A stretch of 61,290 nucleotides of DNA from a virus: the IMG/VR virus record IMGVR_UViG_3300017788_000026, positions 1 to 61,290 of that record. One strand, 5' to 3'. A program made the translations under genes and the position numbers. Below the pieces are notes generated by a model that was not told the DNA's origin, searched no databases, and worked only from the letters and a program-made list of their open reading frames with translations. Of this stretch, positions 32,581 through 41,006 are shown in pieces. Position 1 is the first letter of the stretch; the number at the start of each line of letters is the position of its first letter.

Positions 32581-32766
32581 ATGAATTTCCAAAAAGGCTT
32601 TTTCGATGAGCTAGCAAAAGAGGCACAAGGCTATGCTCCTCCGGCTATGTACGGTGGGTTTAAGCCTGCCGGCATAGCATCAAAGTCTGGTCTACTGTCT
32701 AAGTTTAAGGCGGCGGTGAAACGTAAACTACCTAAGGCTATGAAAAAGCCTCTTCGCCTGAAGTAG
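32581..32766 (+). CDS. Tagged small protein (61 aa)
   Basis: Tag MNFQKGFFDELAKEAQG, then a short Gly/Pro segment and a very basic C-terminus (KFKAAVKRKLPKAMKKPL). Smallest of the tagged set: little more than the tag and a cationic tail. Confidence 0.6.
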   Translation: MNFQKGFFDELAKEAQGYAPPAMYGGFKPAGIASKSGLLSKFKAAVKRKLPKAMKKPLRLK

Positions 32767-32767
32767 T

Positions 32768-33062
32768 ATGGACTCGTTTGTTGCTGGATTCATGAGTAAG
32801 TTAGCGGTGGACAACGGGTCTTGGCGTGCGGCGGTACGCGCTGCTAAGGGCGGCGCCGACTCTTCTTACGTAGGAAGCAACACCGGCGGCTACATGCCCC
32901 CCGCAGTTGTTCAAAGCTTTTACAGGAACTCCAGGGGCCGCCAAAATTCGATCGCTTAGATTAGCCAAATGGCGTAAGCTGACCTACAAACATAACAGAC
33001 CGCCGTTAAGCTCTCGCATAGCGGACGGTGTCGGTAAGATGATCTCTCCTTCAGCATACTGA
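32768..33062 (+). CDS. Tag-related small protein, reading frame broken at a C6 run
   Basis: Starts MDSFVAGFMSKLAVD, a looser version of the tag. The frame stops at 32959 (63 aa). A shift of one base at CCCCCC (32897-32902) opens a second frame to TGA 33062 encoding PQLFKAFTGTPGAAKIR and SLRLAKWRKL, giving about 97 residues. This would also close a 112-nt hole in an otherwise tightly packed operon. Either a sequencing or assembly indel, a true mutation or programmed frameshifting. Confidence 0.45.
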
Positions 33063-33080
33063 TTGGGTTAGGTGTGTAAT

Positions 33081-33425
33081 ATGAACTTCCAACAAGCCTT
33101 TTTTGATGAGCTATCAAAGCTCGCCGCCATGCGCGACTACCCTGATCCCAAAGATGCTGCGGCAGATGAGCGGCATTGGAAAATGCGGCGTAATTGGTCC
33201 ACGGCGGCAGGCGCGCTTGGCGTACTACCAGCGACGCTCACTGCGCGTAAGGGAAGAAAGCTGCGCACGCTCGCGGGCGCTGCGATAGGAGCTTCTATAG
33301 GCGCAGCCGCCGGCGGACCAGGCGCGATGGCCGGGGGCGCCATAGGAGCGCGTCTAGCGCACGGCGCGTACGACAGGGACGCCAGTGCTCGTGTGATGCG
33401 CGAGCACCTCGCTAAGAAGAAGTAA
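33081..33425 (+). CDS. Tagged glycine-zipper protein (114 aa)
   Basis: Start ATG 33081 gives tag MNFQQAFFDELSKLAAM. After a polar linker comes TLAGAAIGASIGAAAG, continuing GGPGAMAGGAIGARLAHG: Gly every fourth residue over about 35 residues, typical of glycine-zipper membrane segments. Charged C-terminus. Could form or join a membrane pore during DNA entry; inferred. Confidence 0.65.
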   Translation: MNFQQAFFDELSKLAAMRDYPDPKDAAADERHWKMRRNWSTAAGALGVLPATLTARKGRKLRTLAGAAIGASIGAAAGGPGAMAGGAIGARLAHGAYDRDASARVMREHLAKKK

Positions 33426-33865
33426 TGCCTTTTAAATCAAAAGCACAGCAGCGTTTCATGTTTGCTGCAGAAGCTAAGGGCGAGCTAAAGCCAGGGACGG
33501 CTCGTAAGTGGGCGCACGAGACAAAAGACATAAAAGCTCTTCCGGATCATGTTAAGAGGGCTTTTATGATAGGTGTCGTTAATGAGCTGAATAAGCTGGC
33601 GACGTATAAATCACCTAAAGACGCCCCCGATTTCAAAACAATGAAGGCCAACAGAGTTAAGCTGACGCCAGAGGAGCGGGCGCTGGTCATGGAACGCAAG
33701 GCTGTCTGGCACTTTAACCACGCCGGCCCGTCTCCCGCTGTTTGGAAATCGGTCGTTAACGGTAAGGCCTGGTTTGTAACTAACACCCATCGCGCCTATA
33801 ATGTATGCCCAACAGTTAATGGGGCTATAGGCAGGTACCATGCCTTCATAAAGAGCACAGCATGA
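33425..33865 (+). CDS. KSKAQQ-domain protein with internal tag (146 aa)
   Basis: N-terminus MPFKSKAQQRFMFAAEAKG, with TARKWAHETKDIKALPDHVK, is a short domain common in phage small proteins encoded near structural genes. It is followed by RAFMIGVVNELNKLATYK, an internal sequence matching the tag of the neighbours, then a C-terminal domain (RALVMERKAVWHFNHAGP). Overlaps the previous stop by 1 nt and the next gene by 4 nt. Confidence 0.6.
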   Translation: MPFKSKAQQRFMFAAEAKGELKPGTARKWAHETKDIKALPDHVKRAFMIGVVNELNKLATYKSPKDAPDFKTMKANRVKLTPEERALVMERKAVWHFNHAGPSPAVWKSVVNGKAWFVTNTHRAYNVCPTVNGAIGRYHAFIKSTA

Positions 33866-34443
33866 ACTTCCAACAAGCATTTTTTGATGAATTAGAGAAG
33901 GTCGCAGTAAAAGCCGGTGGTGTAAGTTTTCGTCCATTCAATACCGATAAGCCTAGGATATTTCGTCAACTACGGCCAACACTTACAGAGGCGGTACAAA
34001 GAACACCGGTAGTTCGGGCGGCAAGACAACTTACCAAAGTGTTTAATCATACAAAAAATCGGGCCGAGGCTCAAAAAGATATAAATACGGCAGTAACCCA
34101 CGCTGGTCGTAAGCTAACCGACGCGGCGGGTAAAAGCATCAAAAGTAGGCCCGATGTATTTATAGGAGGTCTTGCTATACCAGGGAGACGTGTAGCAGCC
34201 ATAAATATGGCTAACAGGCACGGTGTTGTATCAGACGAATCTGTAAAGAGACGAGCAACCATAGCTCACGAAGCTTTTCACGCTAGAAATCCTATATTAG
34301 GAAGAAGTGAAACTTTAGCACATGCTTATGGTGGATGGCGTAAAACTAAAGGGGCATCTTTAGGGACGAAGGTTAAAGACGCTGTCTCAGGTATACGCAA
34401 ATATAGAAGCTTAAAAAACGAAGGGACATACCCGGAATCATAG
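33862..34443 (+). CDS. Tagged putative zinc metallopeptidase (193 aa)
   Basis: Tag MNFQQAFFDELEKVAVK, then a basic helical region. RRATIAHEAFHARNP near residues 130-144 contains HEAFH, an H-E-x-x-H zinc site, and SETLAHAYGG about 10 residues later supplies a Glu suitable as third ligand (gluzincin-like). It could be a maturation protease, an ejected effector or a cell-wall peptidase. AT-richer than its neighbours. ATGA overlap upstream. Confidence 0.55.
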   Translation: MNFQQAFFDELEKVAVKAGGVSFRPFNTDKPRIFRQLRPTLTEAVQRTPVVRAARQLTKVFNHTKNRAEAQKDINTAVTHAGRKLTDAAGKSIKSRPDVFIGGLAIPGRRVAAINMANRHGVVSDESVKRRATIAHEAFHARNPILGRSETLAHAYGGWRKTKGASLGTKVKDAVSGIRKYRSLKNEGTYPES

Positions 34444-34475
34444 GTTCCTGGGTAAAATAGTAGTATACTTAGGAT

Positions 34476-35093
34476 ATGAAGGAATTGTTCCGATCAAAGC
34501 ATATCCGCCCGGAAGCCTATAAGATCCTCCTAGATAAGGAGTTTGGCGCTGAGTGGGTATCGTGGGAGCCCGAGACACTCAGAAGTGAGATATCTCGGGT
34601 ATTTGGCGTTAATGTCACGGAAGAGGTAGATAACAAGATAAGCGCGTTGCGCGTTCTTTTGACTACCCCGCATTTTTACGTCGACGCGTCCGCTTTTGAG
34701 AACATCGTGCTGGCTATGAACGATCTCTTTGTAGATCCAAATATCCTTCAAATAGCCAGCCCGGAAGAGATCGTATACGCCCTAAAGATTATAGACCCGG
34801 TATCGCCGCATAAGCAGTCCTTTGGAAAAGAGATCGTGGCTTATGTCAATGTTGCTTGTAAGCAGGTGGGGTTACTTAAATACCCAGCGGAGCTAGCCTT
34901 CGCTCAGCCCGCGTACACCGGCGACCTTGCTGCCTTAATAGGTAAAATAGAACCAAAACAGGCCGATCCGGGCAGAATAGATCAAACAGATGCGGTGCAG
35001 GTACAGTCGTTTAAACTGTATCAGATACAGGAATATGTTGCCGCAAAAATGAGCATGATGAATCCGGCTAGTTTTGAGGCCTCCTCCCGCTAA
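34476..35093 (+). CDS. Conserved virion-operon protein (205 aa)
   Basis: Helical, mixed charge, starts MKELFRSKHIRPEAYKILL. No tag, membrane segment or catalytic motif. Position between the tagged genes and the fibre/portal genes suggests a head or neck role, such as a connector protein; not recognised. Confidence 0.5.
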   Translation: MKELFRSKHIRPEAYKILLDKEFGAEWVSWEPETLRSEISRVFGVNVTEEVDNKISALRVLLTTPHFYVDASAFENIVLAMNDLFVDPNILQIASPEEIVYALKIIDPVSPHKQSFGKEIVAYVNVACKQVGLLKYPAELAFAQPAYTGDLAALIGKIEPKQADPGRIDQTDAVQVQSFKLYQIQEYVAAKMSMMNPASFEASSR

Positions 35094-35110
35094 TTCAGAA
35101 AGGTTCGCAA

Positions 35111-37321
35111 ATGGCTGTACAAACGGTTATCTTACTATCTACTAACACGATCAGCAATCCCAAGATAGTGTCTGTTGGGGTTATAACGACCCCGCCGTTC
35201 GCTGTTATTGCGAAAAACAAAAGCACGGACAGATCGATGTGGTATGTTGTGCACAATACCACAACTAACACGCTGTCCAACGCAATCGCCATCGCTCCTT
35301 CAGGTACAGCATATATACGAACCGAGAACTACGGGTCTCCTAATGACGCGCTGTCTCTTAGAATGTACCACTCGGGGGCCGGTCGTATAACGGTTACGCT
35401 ACGCCAGTACTTTGCCCCTGCGCAGGGACAGGGCGGGGGCGGTGGTGGCGGCACGGTCATCCCTCCGTCTAACATAGCGACCACGGGGCTATCGTCCGCG
35501 TTCGGTCCTGAGTGGGGCGGGGAGGTTCTGACTATAACAGGCACTGGCTTTTTAGCCAACCCCATACAATCTGTACGCTTTGGCAATACAGCTGCTACGT
35601 TCACGACGGTCAATGACAGTACACTACGTGTTACTACGCCAGCTGGAACACAGAACTCTGTTGTGAATGTGGAGGTGATTCCTTCTGCAGGACCTACGGG
35701 CGTACTGTCTGCCGCATACACATACTCGGGATGGACCAATCTTGTACCGAAGGCGACAAGCCGGTTAATCTATGTTAGCTCTTCAACAGGTAACAACGCC
35801 AACTCAGGCTTTAGCCCGAACGCCGCCAAACAAACAATCAGAGGCGCGACAGGTGCTTTTGCTCTTCTAAGAGCGAATCAACCCGACTGGTTAATGCTTA
35901 GGGCCGGCGACGTGTTCCGATCACCTATAGGTGGATTTGAGAACATATATGGGGGAGCAAGCCCGAACGCCCCGATGGTGATAACAAGCTACGGCGTCGG
36001 CGCCCGTCCAATCATGCGCCCGTCGCCTGATAGTACGGGCATATTCCTACACAATTTCAATCAGCAAATCACCCGCAACATAGCTGTTGTTGGGCTTAAT
36101 TTTGATTGGACGAATACAGCAAGAACGCCGGGTAATGCTATACAAACCAGCACCCCGTTCTCTAATATCCTGATCGAAGATTGCCGCATAAGTAACTTCG
36201 CTACAGGTATTAGCATATCGTGCCCGCCTGGATCGTCCTCAGGACTGAAGATTCGCCGCAACGTTATCACTGAGTGCTGCGGTCAGCCGGGCGTTGATGG
36301 TCACGGTATCTATCTACGAGCCACGTTCGACAACGCTATAGTAGAAGAGAACGTACTGGACCACAATGGTTGGTCAACTATATTCCCGAATTCCGGTTAC
36401 GGGCAGAGTAACCGTAAGCACAACACGTACTTCCAGATAACCCAGCGCGTCATAGCTCGCGGTAACATCATTTCCCGCGCTTCTAATACGGGCTTAGGCC
36501 TGAGAAGCGGCGGTATTGCTGCGGATAACTTCTGCATGCAGAACTCGACAAGCATCTTGTTCGGCGCTAGTGATGGTACGAACTACACGTCTGGCGGCGT
36601 CACTGGTAGCGTATACCGCAACGTTGTGTTTGACGGAAAGAACATCACCAATGTCGTGTCCGGTCAGGTAGGTAATGACCAGGGCTGGGGTATCGTAGCC
36701 CAGAACGTACTGTCCGGAGTAATCCGCGACAATATGCTGGTGCACAACAAGACCGGCCTATTCCCGATAGGTATGGTTTTTAGCTCTAAGATAGACGGGG
36801 CTAGCATACCTTCTGTTGGCCTAGTTTCTTTGACTGTAAACAACAATCTCATACACCAATGGGGTCAGGACGTTGATATCGAGGGGCCGGGCGGAAGCAG
36901 AGCGGACATAACGTTCCGGGATAATCTAATAAATGAGCCGGTGGCGGGTCCTGGCGGTTCGACACGCTTTGTGATAGACATAGATAACGCCGGCATCTTT
37001 AACCCCACAGATTTCAAGTCCTCCAATAACCTATACCGCAGAGGATACGGCAACTCGTCTTGGTTCATTAACGGCGCTACACAATACACGTTGGCGCAAT
37101 GGTCAAGCTTGCTGGGGGATACAACCTCTTACACGGCGGTTCCGACCTTTACATCACCTACGGTGTCTCCGGTGGCTTACTTGATAACCGTGGGTGTATC
37201 GACGCCTTCGCCGGTGGAGTTCTTGAACCTAGCTAAGCAGAATAGCAAGGCTTCGTGGAATCAAAACTACACCGCCTGGGCTATAAACAAATTCATGAGA
37301 GTAGGATTTAACAGAGTCTAA
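35111..37321 (+). CDS. Beta-helix tail spike/fibre with IPT/TIG domain (736 aa)
   Basis: N-terminal beta domain (1-115), a Gly-rich hinge (QGGGGGGGTVIPP), then an IPT/TIG-like Ig domain (about residues 124-205: GGEVLTITGTGFLANPIQ). From about 225 a right-handed parallel beta-helix is suggested by repeated short strands with N-V-I/I-x-x-N (ILIEDCRISNF, LKIRRNVITECC, AIVEENVLDHNGW), as in phage depolymerases and pectate-lyase-like proteins. Possibly degrades a host polysaccharide; catalytic residues not assignable. Overlaps the portal gene by 1 nt. Confidence 0.65.
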   Translation: MAVQTVILLSTNTISNPKIVSVGVITTPPFAVIAKNKSTDRSMWYVVHNTTTNTLSNAIAIAPSGTAYIRTENYGSPNDALSLRMYHSGAGRITVTLRQYFAPAQGQGGGGGGGTVIPPSNIATTGLSSAFGPEWGGEVLTITGTGFLANPIQSVRFGNTAATFTTVNDSTLRVTTPAGTQNSVVNVEVIPSAGPTGVLSAAYTYSGWTNLVPKATSRLIYVSSSTGNNANSGFSPNAAKQTIRGATGAFALLRANQPDWLMLRAGDVFRSPIGGFENIYGGASPNAPMVITSYGVGARPIMRPSPDSTGIFLHNFNQQITRNIAVVGLNFDWTNTARTPGNAIQTSTPFSNILIEDCRISNFATGISISCPPGSSSGLKIRRNVITECCGQPGVDGHGIYLRATFDNAIVEENVLDHNGWSTIFPNSGYGQSNRKHNTYFQITQRVIARGNIISRASNTGLGLRSGGIAADNFCMQNSTSILFGASDGTNYTSGGVTGSVYRNVVFDGKNITNVVSGQVGNDQGWGIVAQNVLSGVIRDNMLVHNKTGLFPIGMVFSSKIDGASIPSVGLVSLTVNNNLIHQWGQDVDIEGPGGSRADITFRDNLINEPVAGPGGSTRFVIDIDNAGIFNPTDFKSSNNLYRRGYGNSSWFINGATQYTLAQWSSLLGDTTSYTAVPTFTSPTVSPVAYLITVGVSTPSPVEFLNLAKQNSKASWNQNYTAWAINKFMRVGFNRV

Positions 37322-39270
37322 TGTCTTTAGCATCTGAAACTTCTAGGCGATCAGCGGGTACGCTGAAAAGCCTTAACACCTATCCGAGCCAGTTCTTTGA
37401 TCTGAGTTCACAGTATGTGCCACCGAGCATCAAAGAGATGTTTCGGTGGTGCCTCTATCTATACGTAACGCACTCTGAGATAGCGCCTGTTATCAATAAG
37501 AAGTGCGCCTATGTTATCACAGACCTCCTATATGAATCGACTAAGGATGGTGGCGCCCCGGCAGGTAAAGTAGTCGATACCTGGAAAGAGCTACTTGAGC
37601 GCACCATCAATATAAAAAAGGAGGAGTTCAAGCTTCTCGTGGATCTAGAGGTCTACGGCAACGCTTTCTGTTCCTTGTTCTTCCCCTTTGAGCGCTTCTT
37701 AGCCTGCCCAGGCTGTAAGCTTGAGAAAGCAGCTAGAGACATTAAGTGGAAGTACGAGAACCACACTTTTAAGGCTGTGTGTGAGGCCTGCAACAAAACA
37801 GGGGCTTTCATCGCTCGCGACAAGAGCGTTAAGAACCGACGCAGGATTAAGATCATTCGATGGTTTCCCCAGTACATAGATATACACTACAATCCTTTTA
37901 CAGGACGGTCGGCGTACATCTATAGAATACCCACCTGGCTAAAAAAGCGCCTATCGGATCACACACAGAATAAAGATCTGGTAGAGGACACGCCGCTGGC
38001 TTTCTTGCAGGCTATCAAGGACAAAAAGAACATCAAGTTCGACCCTGATAACTTCTACCACTTTAAGAACCCTGGGGTATCCACGGAAGACGAGGCATTT
38101 GGCTTACCCCCGATGCTTCCTATATTCAAAGATGCGTGGCTATTCCAAACATATAGACGCGCACAAGAGGCTATAGCGGTAGACCATATTCTACCTATGA
38201 CCCTGCTTATACCGCAACCGCCTGCTGGCGGCGCCTCTCCGCACATGAGCGTCAATCTTAATGATTGGTCGTCACGTATGCAGTCCATGATCGCCAAGTG
38301 GCGCAGAGACCCTAATGGTATCTTTACAGCGCCGTTCCCTGCCCAAGTAGAGCAGATTCGCGGTGACGCTAAGGCACTAAACGTGCATCAAGAAATGGAA
38401 CAGATTCGCCAGATGATTACTGGTGGATTAGACGTGCCCCAAGAGTTTATCTATGGCGGTCTTAACTGGACCGGATCCAGCATCTCACTCAGAGTACTAG
38501 AGAACCTGTTCTTGGCTAGAATAAGCCAGCTGGACACCTTCTTAAGAGACTTCGTTGTACCTAACTTACAGCGCTTCTGTGGGTTACCGCAGATCGTAGT
38601 ACGGCACAGCGACTTCAAGATGGCCGATGACGTGCAGCAGAAGCAGTTGGCAATGAACCTGCGCCAGACAAGCACCATATCGGACAGAACCACGATTGAG
38701 GAGCTGGGATTCGACGTGGAGCAAGAGAATCGTCGTAAGTCTGAGGAAGAAGAGGAGCGCGTAGCTTCTATGACTCGTCAGATGGTCGCCCAGGCGCACG
38801 CGCAAGGTCAGGCCATGGTTATACAGGCCGAGTACCAAGCACGGGCTCAGATCGCTGCGCAGGTTGCTGCTCAGCAGGCCAGTTTGACAGCCGCTAACAA
38901 CAACCCGATGTCGCCTGCTATGACAGGCATGGCGATGCCCGGAGAGGCTCAACCCATGCCGGCTGAGGGCGGTGCAAAGGGTGGTGCTAAAGGTGGTGCT
39001 AAAGGTGGCGCCAAGGGCGGGAAAGGCGAGCAACAGATGCAGCCCGAAATATCTCCCGGTATGTTGGACTCTGTTGTTAACAACTTCCTGAAAGCGATCC
39101 CAGATGATATGAAGGAACAGGAGCTGGCGCGTATTAGACAGACCAATCCTGAGCTGGGGCTGCAGATACAGAAACGTATGAAGATGATACAGCAGCAAGG
39201 TAAGAGTATTAAACCTTTACCTGAGCAGAAGCCGCCTACTAGTGCGCGGACAAGCTCTTCGTCAGTGTAA
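37321..39270 (+). CDS. Portal protein with inserted zinc finger (649 aa)
   Basis: Forms the dodecameric DNA channel at one head vertex. Evidence: N-terminal EMFRWCLYLYVTHSEIAP helices, central KWRRDPNGIFTAPFPAQ, and GGLDVPQEFIYGGLNWTGSS, a portal-type loop, followed by a long helix (RVLENLFLARISQLDTFLR). Residues about 129-160 contain CPGC and CEAC, a four-Cys zinc site not usual in portals. The tail has four GGAK repeats. Last gene of the operon, before a strong terminator. Confidence 0.8.
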   Translation: MSLASETSRRSAGTLKSLNTYPSQFFDLSSQYVPPSIKEMFRWCLYLYVTHSEIAPVINKKCAYVITDLLYESTKDGGAPAGKVVDTWKELLERTINIKKEEFKLLVDLEVYGNAFCSLFFPFERFLACPGCKLEKAARDIKWKYENHTFKAVCEACNKTGAFIARDKSVKNRRRIKIIRWFPQYIDIHYNPFTGRSAYIYRIPTWLKKRLSDHTQNKDLVEDTPLAFLQAIKDKKNIKFDPDNFYHFKNPGVSTEDEAFGLPPMLPIFKDAWLFQTYRRAQEAIAVDHILPMTLLIPQPPAGGASPHMSVNLNDWSSRMQSMIAKWRRDPNGIFTAPFPAQVEQIRGDAKALNVHQEMEQIRQMITGGLDVPQEFIYGGLNWTGSSISLRVLENLFLARISQLDTFLRDFVVPNLQRFCGLPQIVVRHSDFKMADDVQQKQLAMNLRQTSTISDRTTIEELGFDVEQENRRKSEEEEERVASMTRQMVAQAHAQGQAMVIQAEYQARAQIAAQVAAQQASLTAANNNPMSPAMTGMAMPGEAQPMPAEGGAKGGAKGGAKGGAKGGKGEQQMQPEISPGMLDSVVNNFLKAIPDDMKEQELARIRQTNPELGLQIQKRMKMIQQQGKSIKPLPEQKPPTSARTSSSSV

Positions 39271-39275
39271 AAAAG

Positions 39276-39297
39276 TAAGGGGGCGCAGGCCCCCTTA
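39276..39297. terminator. Bidirectional terminator after the portal gene
   Basis: TAAGGGGGC, loop GCAG, GCCCCCTTA: perfect 9-bp stem, A run before and T-rich run after, so effective on both strands for the converging portal and small-gene operons. Confidence 0.85.
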
Positions 39298-39320
39298 TTT
39301 GTTTTTACAGGTATTTGGAT

Positions 39321-39443
39321 CTAATCCTTGTTTCTTGTCTTCCATTTCAGAAAGTTATTAAACAAGGTGGGGATGCTGGATAGCAGCGCGAATATTCCCC
39401 CTATAAGCACTAGTGCCATCAAAAAAGCTACAAAGCCTGCCAC
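39321..39443 (-). CDS. Small single-pass membrane protein (40 aa)
   Basis: GTG 39443 to TAG 39321. One hydrophobic helix (VAFLMALVLIGGIFALLSS) and a basic tail (LKWKTRNKD). Last gene of the leftward operon, 10 nt after the next. Below usual size cut-offs but consistent with two similar peptides upstream. Confidence 0.5.
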   Translation of the reverse strand: MAGFVAFLMALVLIGGIFALLSSIPTLFNNFLKWKTRNKD

Positions 39444-39453
39444 CGCGTCAACC

Positions 39454-39564
39454 CTATCTAGTTCCTTTCCACATTCTTACACATAGATAGATAACGTATA
39501 CTCCTGCGATAGCGTACAAGATACCACCAACCACCACCTCAAACGTTGTTGTGTGTGTTTCCAT
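39454..39564 (-). CDS. Small single-pass membrane protein (36 aa)
   Basis: ATG 39564, preceded only by a weak GAAAG ribosome-binding site. Membrane helix VVVGGILYAIAGVYVIYLC, short basic end (RMWKGTR). 3 nt after the next gene upstream. Confidence 0.5.
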   Translation of the reverse strand: METHTTTFEVVVGGILYAIAGVYVIYLCVRMWKGTR

Positions 39565-39567
39565 GGG

Positions 39568-39660
39568 TTACTTTCGTTTGTACCGCTCTATTATCTCATC
39601 AAAGATGATCGCCACAAGACACCCCACTAAAAGACCGCAGACTAGCCACATGTACCACAT
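39568..39660 (-). CDS. Small single-pass membrane protein (30 aa)
   Basis: ATG 39660. Helix WLVCGLLVGCLVAIIF, then a charged end (DEIIERYKRK). 3 nt after the zinc-ribbon gene; position and topology are the support. Confidence 0.5.
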   Translation of the reverse strand: MWYMWLVCGLLVGCLVAIIFDEIIERYKRK

Positions 39661-39663
39661 GGC

Positions 39664-39864
39664 TTAGTCGTTCAGCTCTTTTCTTATGCGGACTATCTCG
39701 GCTGCTATTTCTTTTTGAAGCTTGATGAGTGCGGCGCGGCCCTCTGTCGATAAATGCAATACCTCACCGCACTCTTCGCACTCCCAATATTCTATAACCT
39801 GGTGCTGTTCGTCAGTACCGGTGATTCTGTTAAGAGTATCATGTGGGCAAGGTTTTTGATTCAT
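39664..39864 (-). CDS. Zinc-ribbon small protein (66 aa)
   Basis: C-P-H near the N-terminus and WECEECGEVLHL form a likely C-x2-H/C-x2-C zinc ribbon; a long charged helix follows (ALIKLQKEIAAEIVRIRKEL). Possibly a nucleic-acid or protein-binding regulator. 33 nt from the upstream gene. Confidence 0.6.
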   Translation of the reverse strand: MNQKPCPHDTLNRITGTDEQHQVIEYWECEECGEVLHLSTEGRAALIKLQKEIAAEIVRIRKELND

Positions 39865-39897
39865 CTATAAAGCTCCATAAAAGGTTCCCCTGTATAA

Positions 39898-40491
39898 TTA
39901 TACCTTGCGCGATAATTCCCGCTCGCCGTACAGCGCGGCCCCTATAGCGACCCTCTCCGTGAATGGGATATATGCGCAGGCGTAGTTGGCCTCCCCTAGG
40001 AGGCGCAGCATCTCCATCGCTCGCGGTCTGTTTAGTGAATGAACAATAACCTTCATATAGACCGCCTTGTCCTTGGCGCCTGCCAGATACTTAGCCACAG
40101 TCATGCCGCTATTAGGCGGTGAACCCGCCTGCCCCTCAGAATCAGGGTCTAGGTCGTGGTCTAGGAACACTAGTGTGTGTCTATCATTCTCTAGCGCCCG
40201 GATAGCGTCCGCTGCTGTAGTCACATAAGTACAAGACAGGCTAGGGTCTATTTGTGACCTAAAGATACGCGCCCGGGAAGGGTTGTCATCTAAGAACAGT
40301 ACTTTTCGGCTACGCGGCGGGGAAGTAGATAGATGGCTGATGGGTGCGCGTACCTGCGCGTTAGTCGGCTTATTCCGCCAGGCGTCTATTTCTCGCCTCA
40401 GATAGTCCACCTCGGCTTTTAGCGAGGCTATTACCGCGTCTTTATCTTCCGGAGTAAGCGCGTCCCCGTTCAACTGATTTTGGTTAGTCAA
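39898..40491 (-). CDS. Receiver-fold protein, cyclic-phosphate-processing (cREC) type
   Basis: 197 residues. After a helical N-terminus (LKAEVDYLRREIDAW) and a Ser/Pro linker, residues about 62-175 form a receiver-like fold: KVLFLDDNPSRARIF with the Asp pair, TLVFLDHDLDPDSEG, then MKVIVHSLNRPRAMEM. The LDHDL and V-H-S-x-N signatures are those I associate with the cREC family rather than classical response regulators. Role could be handling of a cyclic-phosphate ligand; inferred. 4-nt overlap upstream. Confidence 0.6.
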   Translation of the reverse strand: MTNQNQLNGDALTPEDKDAVIASLKAEVDYLRREIDAWRNKPTNAQVRAPISHLSTSPPRSRKVLFLDDNPSRARIFRSQIDPSLSCTYVTTAADAIRALENDRHTLVFLDHDLDPDSEGQAGSPPNSGMTVAKYLAGAKDKAVYMKVIVHSLNRPRAMEMLRLLGEANYACAYIPFTERVAIGAALYGERELSRKV

Positions 40492-41006
40492 GGAAGCGGC
40501 GCAGTTTCCGCGGCCTGTATTTTTTCCACATTGTTCAGGTAATAGACAGTAGCGTGCACTTCCTCGGGTGTGAGGCTTCTCGTCCTAGCATCATTGATAA
40601 ATGATACAGCAAAGATGATGCTACCGTGTCGAGGACAGGTGCCGTAAGGGTGGTCACTGCGCTGGCCGTGCCACCTGTCATAGGACTTGGTTCCAAAGTA
40701 TCCGTGTTGCAGCGCCTTCCCACCGGTCAGTATGTCGTTAATAGCGTCACGTATGACGCTGGCTTTATCGTCCCCGCCACGAGCATATACGCCCACACGC
40801 ATAACAGATTTTGATAGGTTCACTAGCCCTACATCATACCCAGCGTTTCCGACGCTGATTTTGAGCTGGGCTTCGCTGAGAGCCTTATTCAATGTATGCA
40901 TGATCTCATCATGACGCTTTTTCTCCGCGTCTATAGCTTTTATCGCAGCCGCGCGATCTAGGTTTGCTTGCACGTACGGCGTACAGAAAGTTGTTTGCTC
41001 ACTCAT
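40488..41006 (-). CDS. Conserved phage-type hypothetical protein (172 aa)
   Basis: Contains GYFGTKSYDRWHGQRSDHP and YGTCPRHGSIIFAV, a very conserved-looking core I associate with a widespread phage hypothetical family, then LTPEEVHATVYYLNNVEKIQ. No catalytic assignment. 8-nt overlap with the upstream gene. Confidence 0.6.
   Translation of the reverse strand: MSEQTTFCTPYVQANLDRAAAIKAIDAEKKRHDEIMHTLNKALSEAQLKISVGNAGYDVGLVNLSKSVMRVGVYARGGDDKASVIRDAINDILTGGKALQHGYFGTKSYDRWHGQRSDHPYGTCPRHGSIIFAVSFINDARTRSLTPEEVHATVYYLNNVEKIQAAETAPLP

Noticed and set aside
38584-39198. 204-codon minus-strand frame opposite the portal gene
   Set aside because: Composition (Leu/His/Arg-rich) is that of an antisense shadow, and the portal reading is secure.
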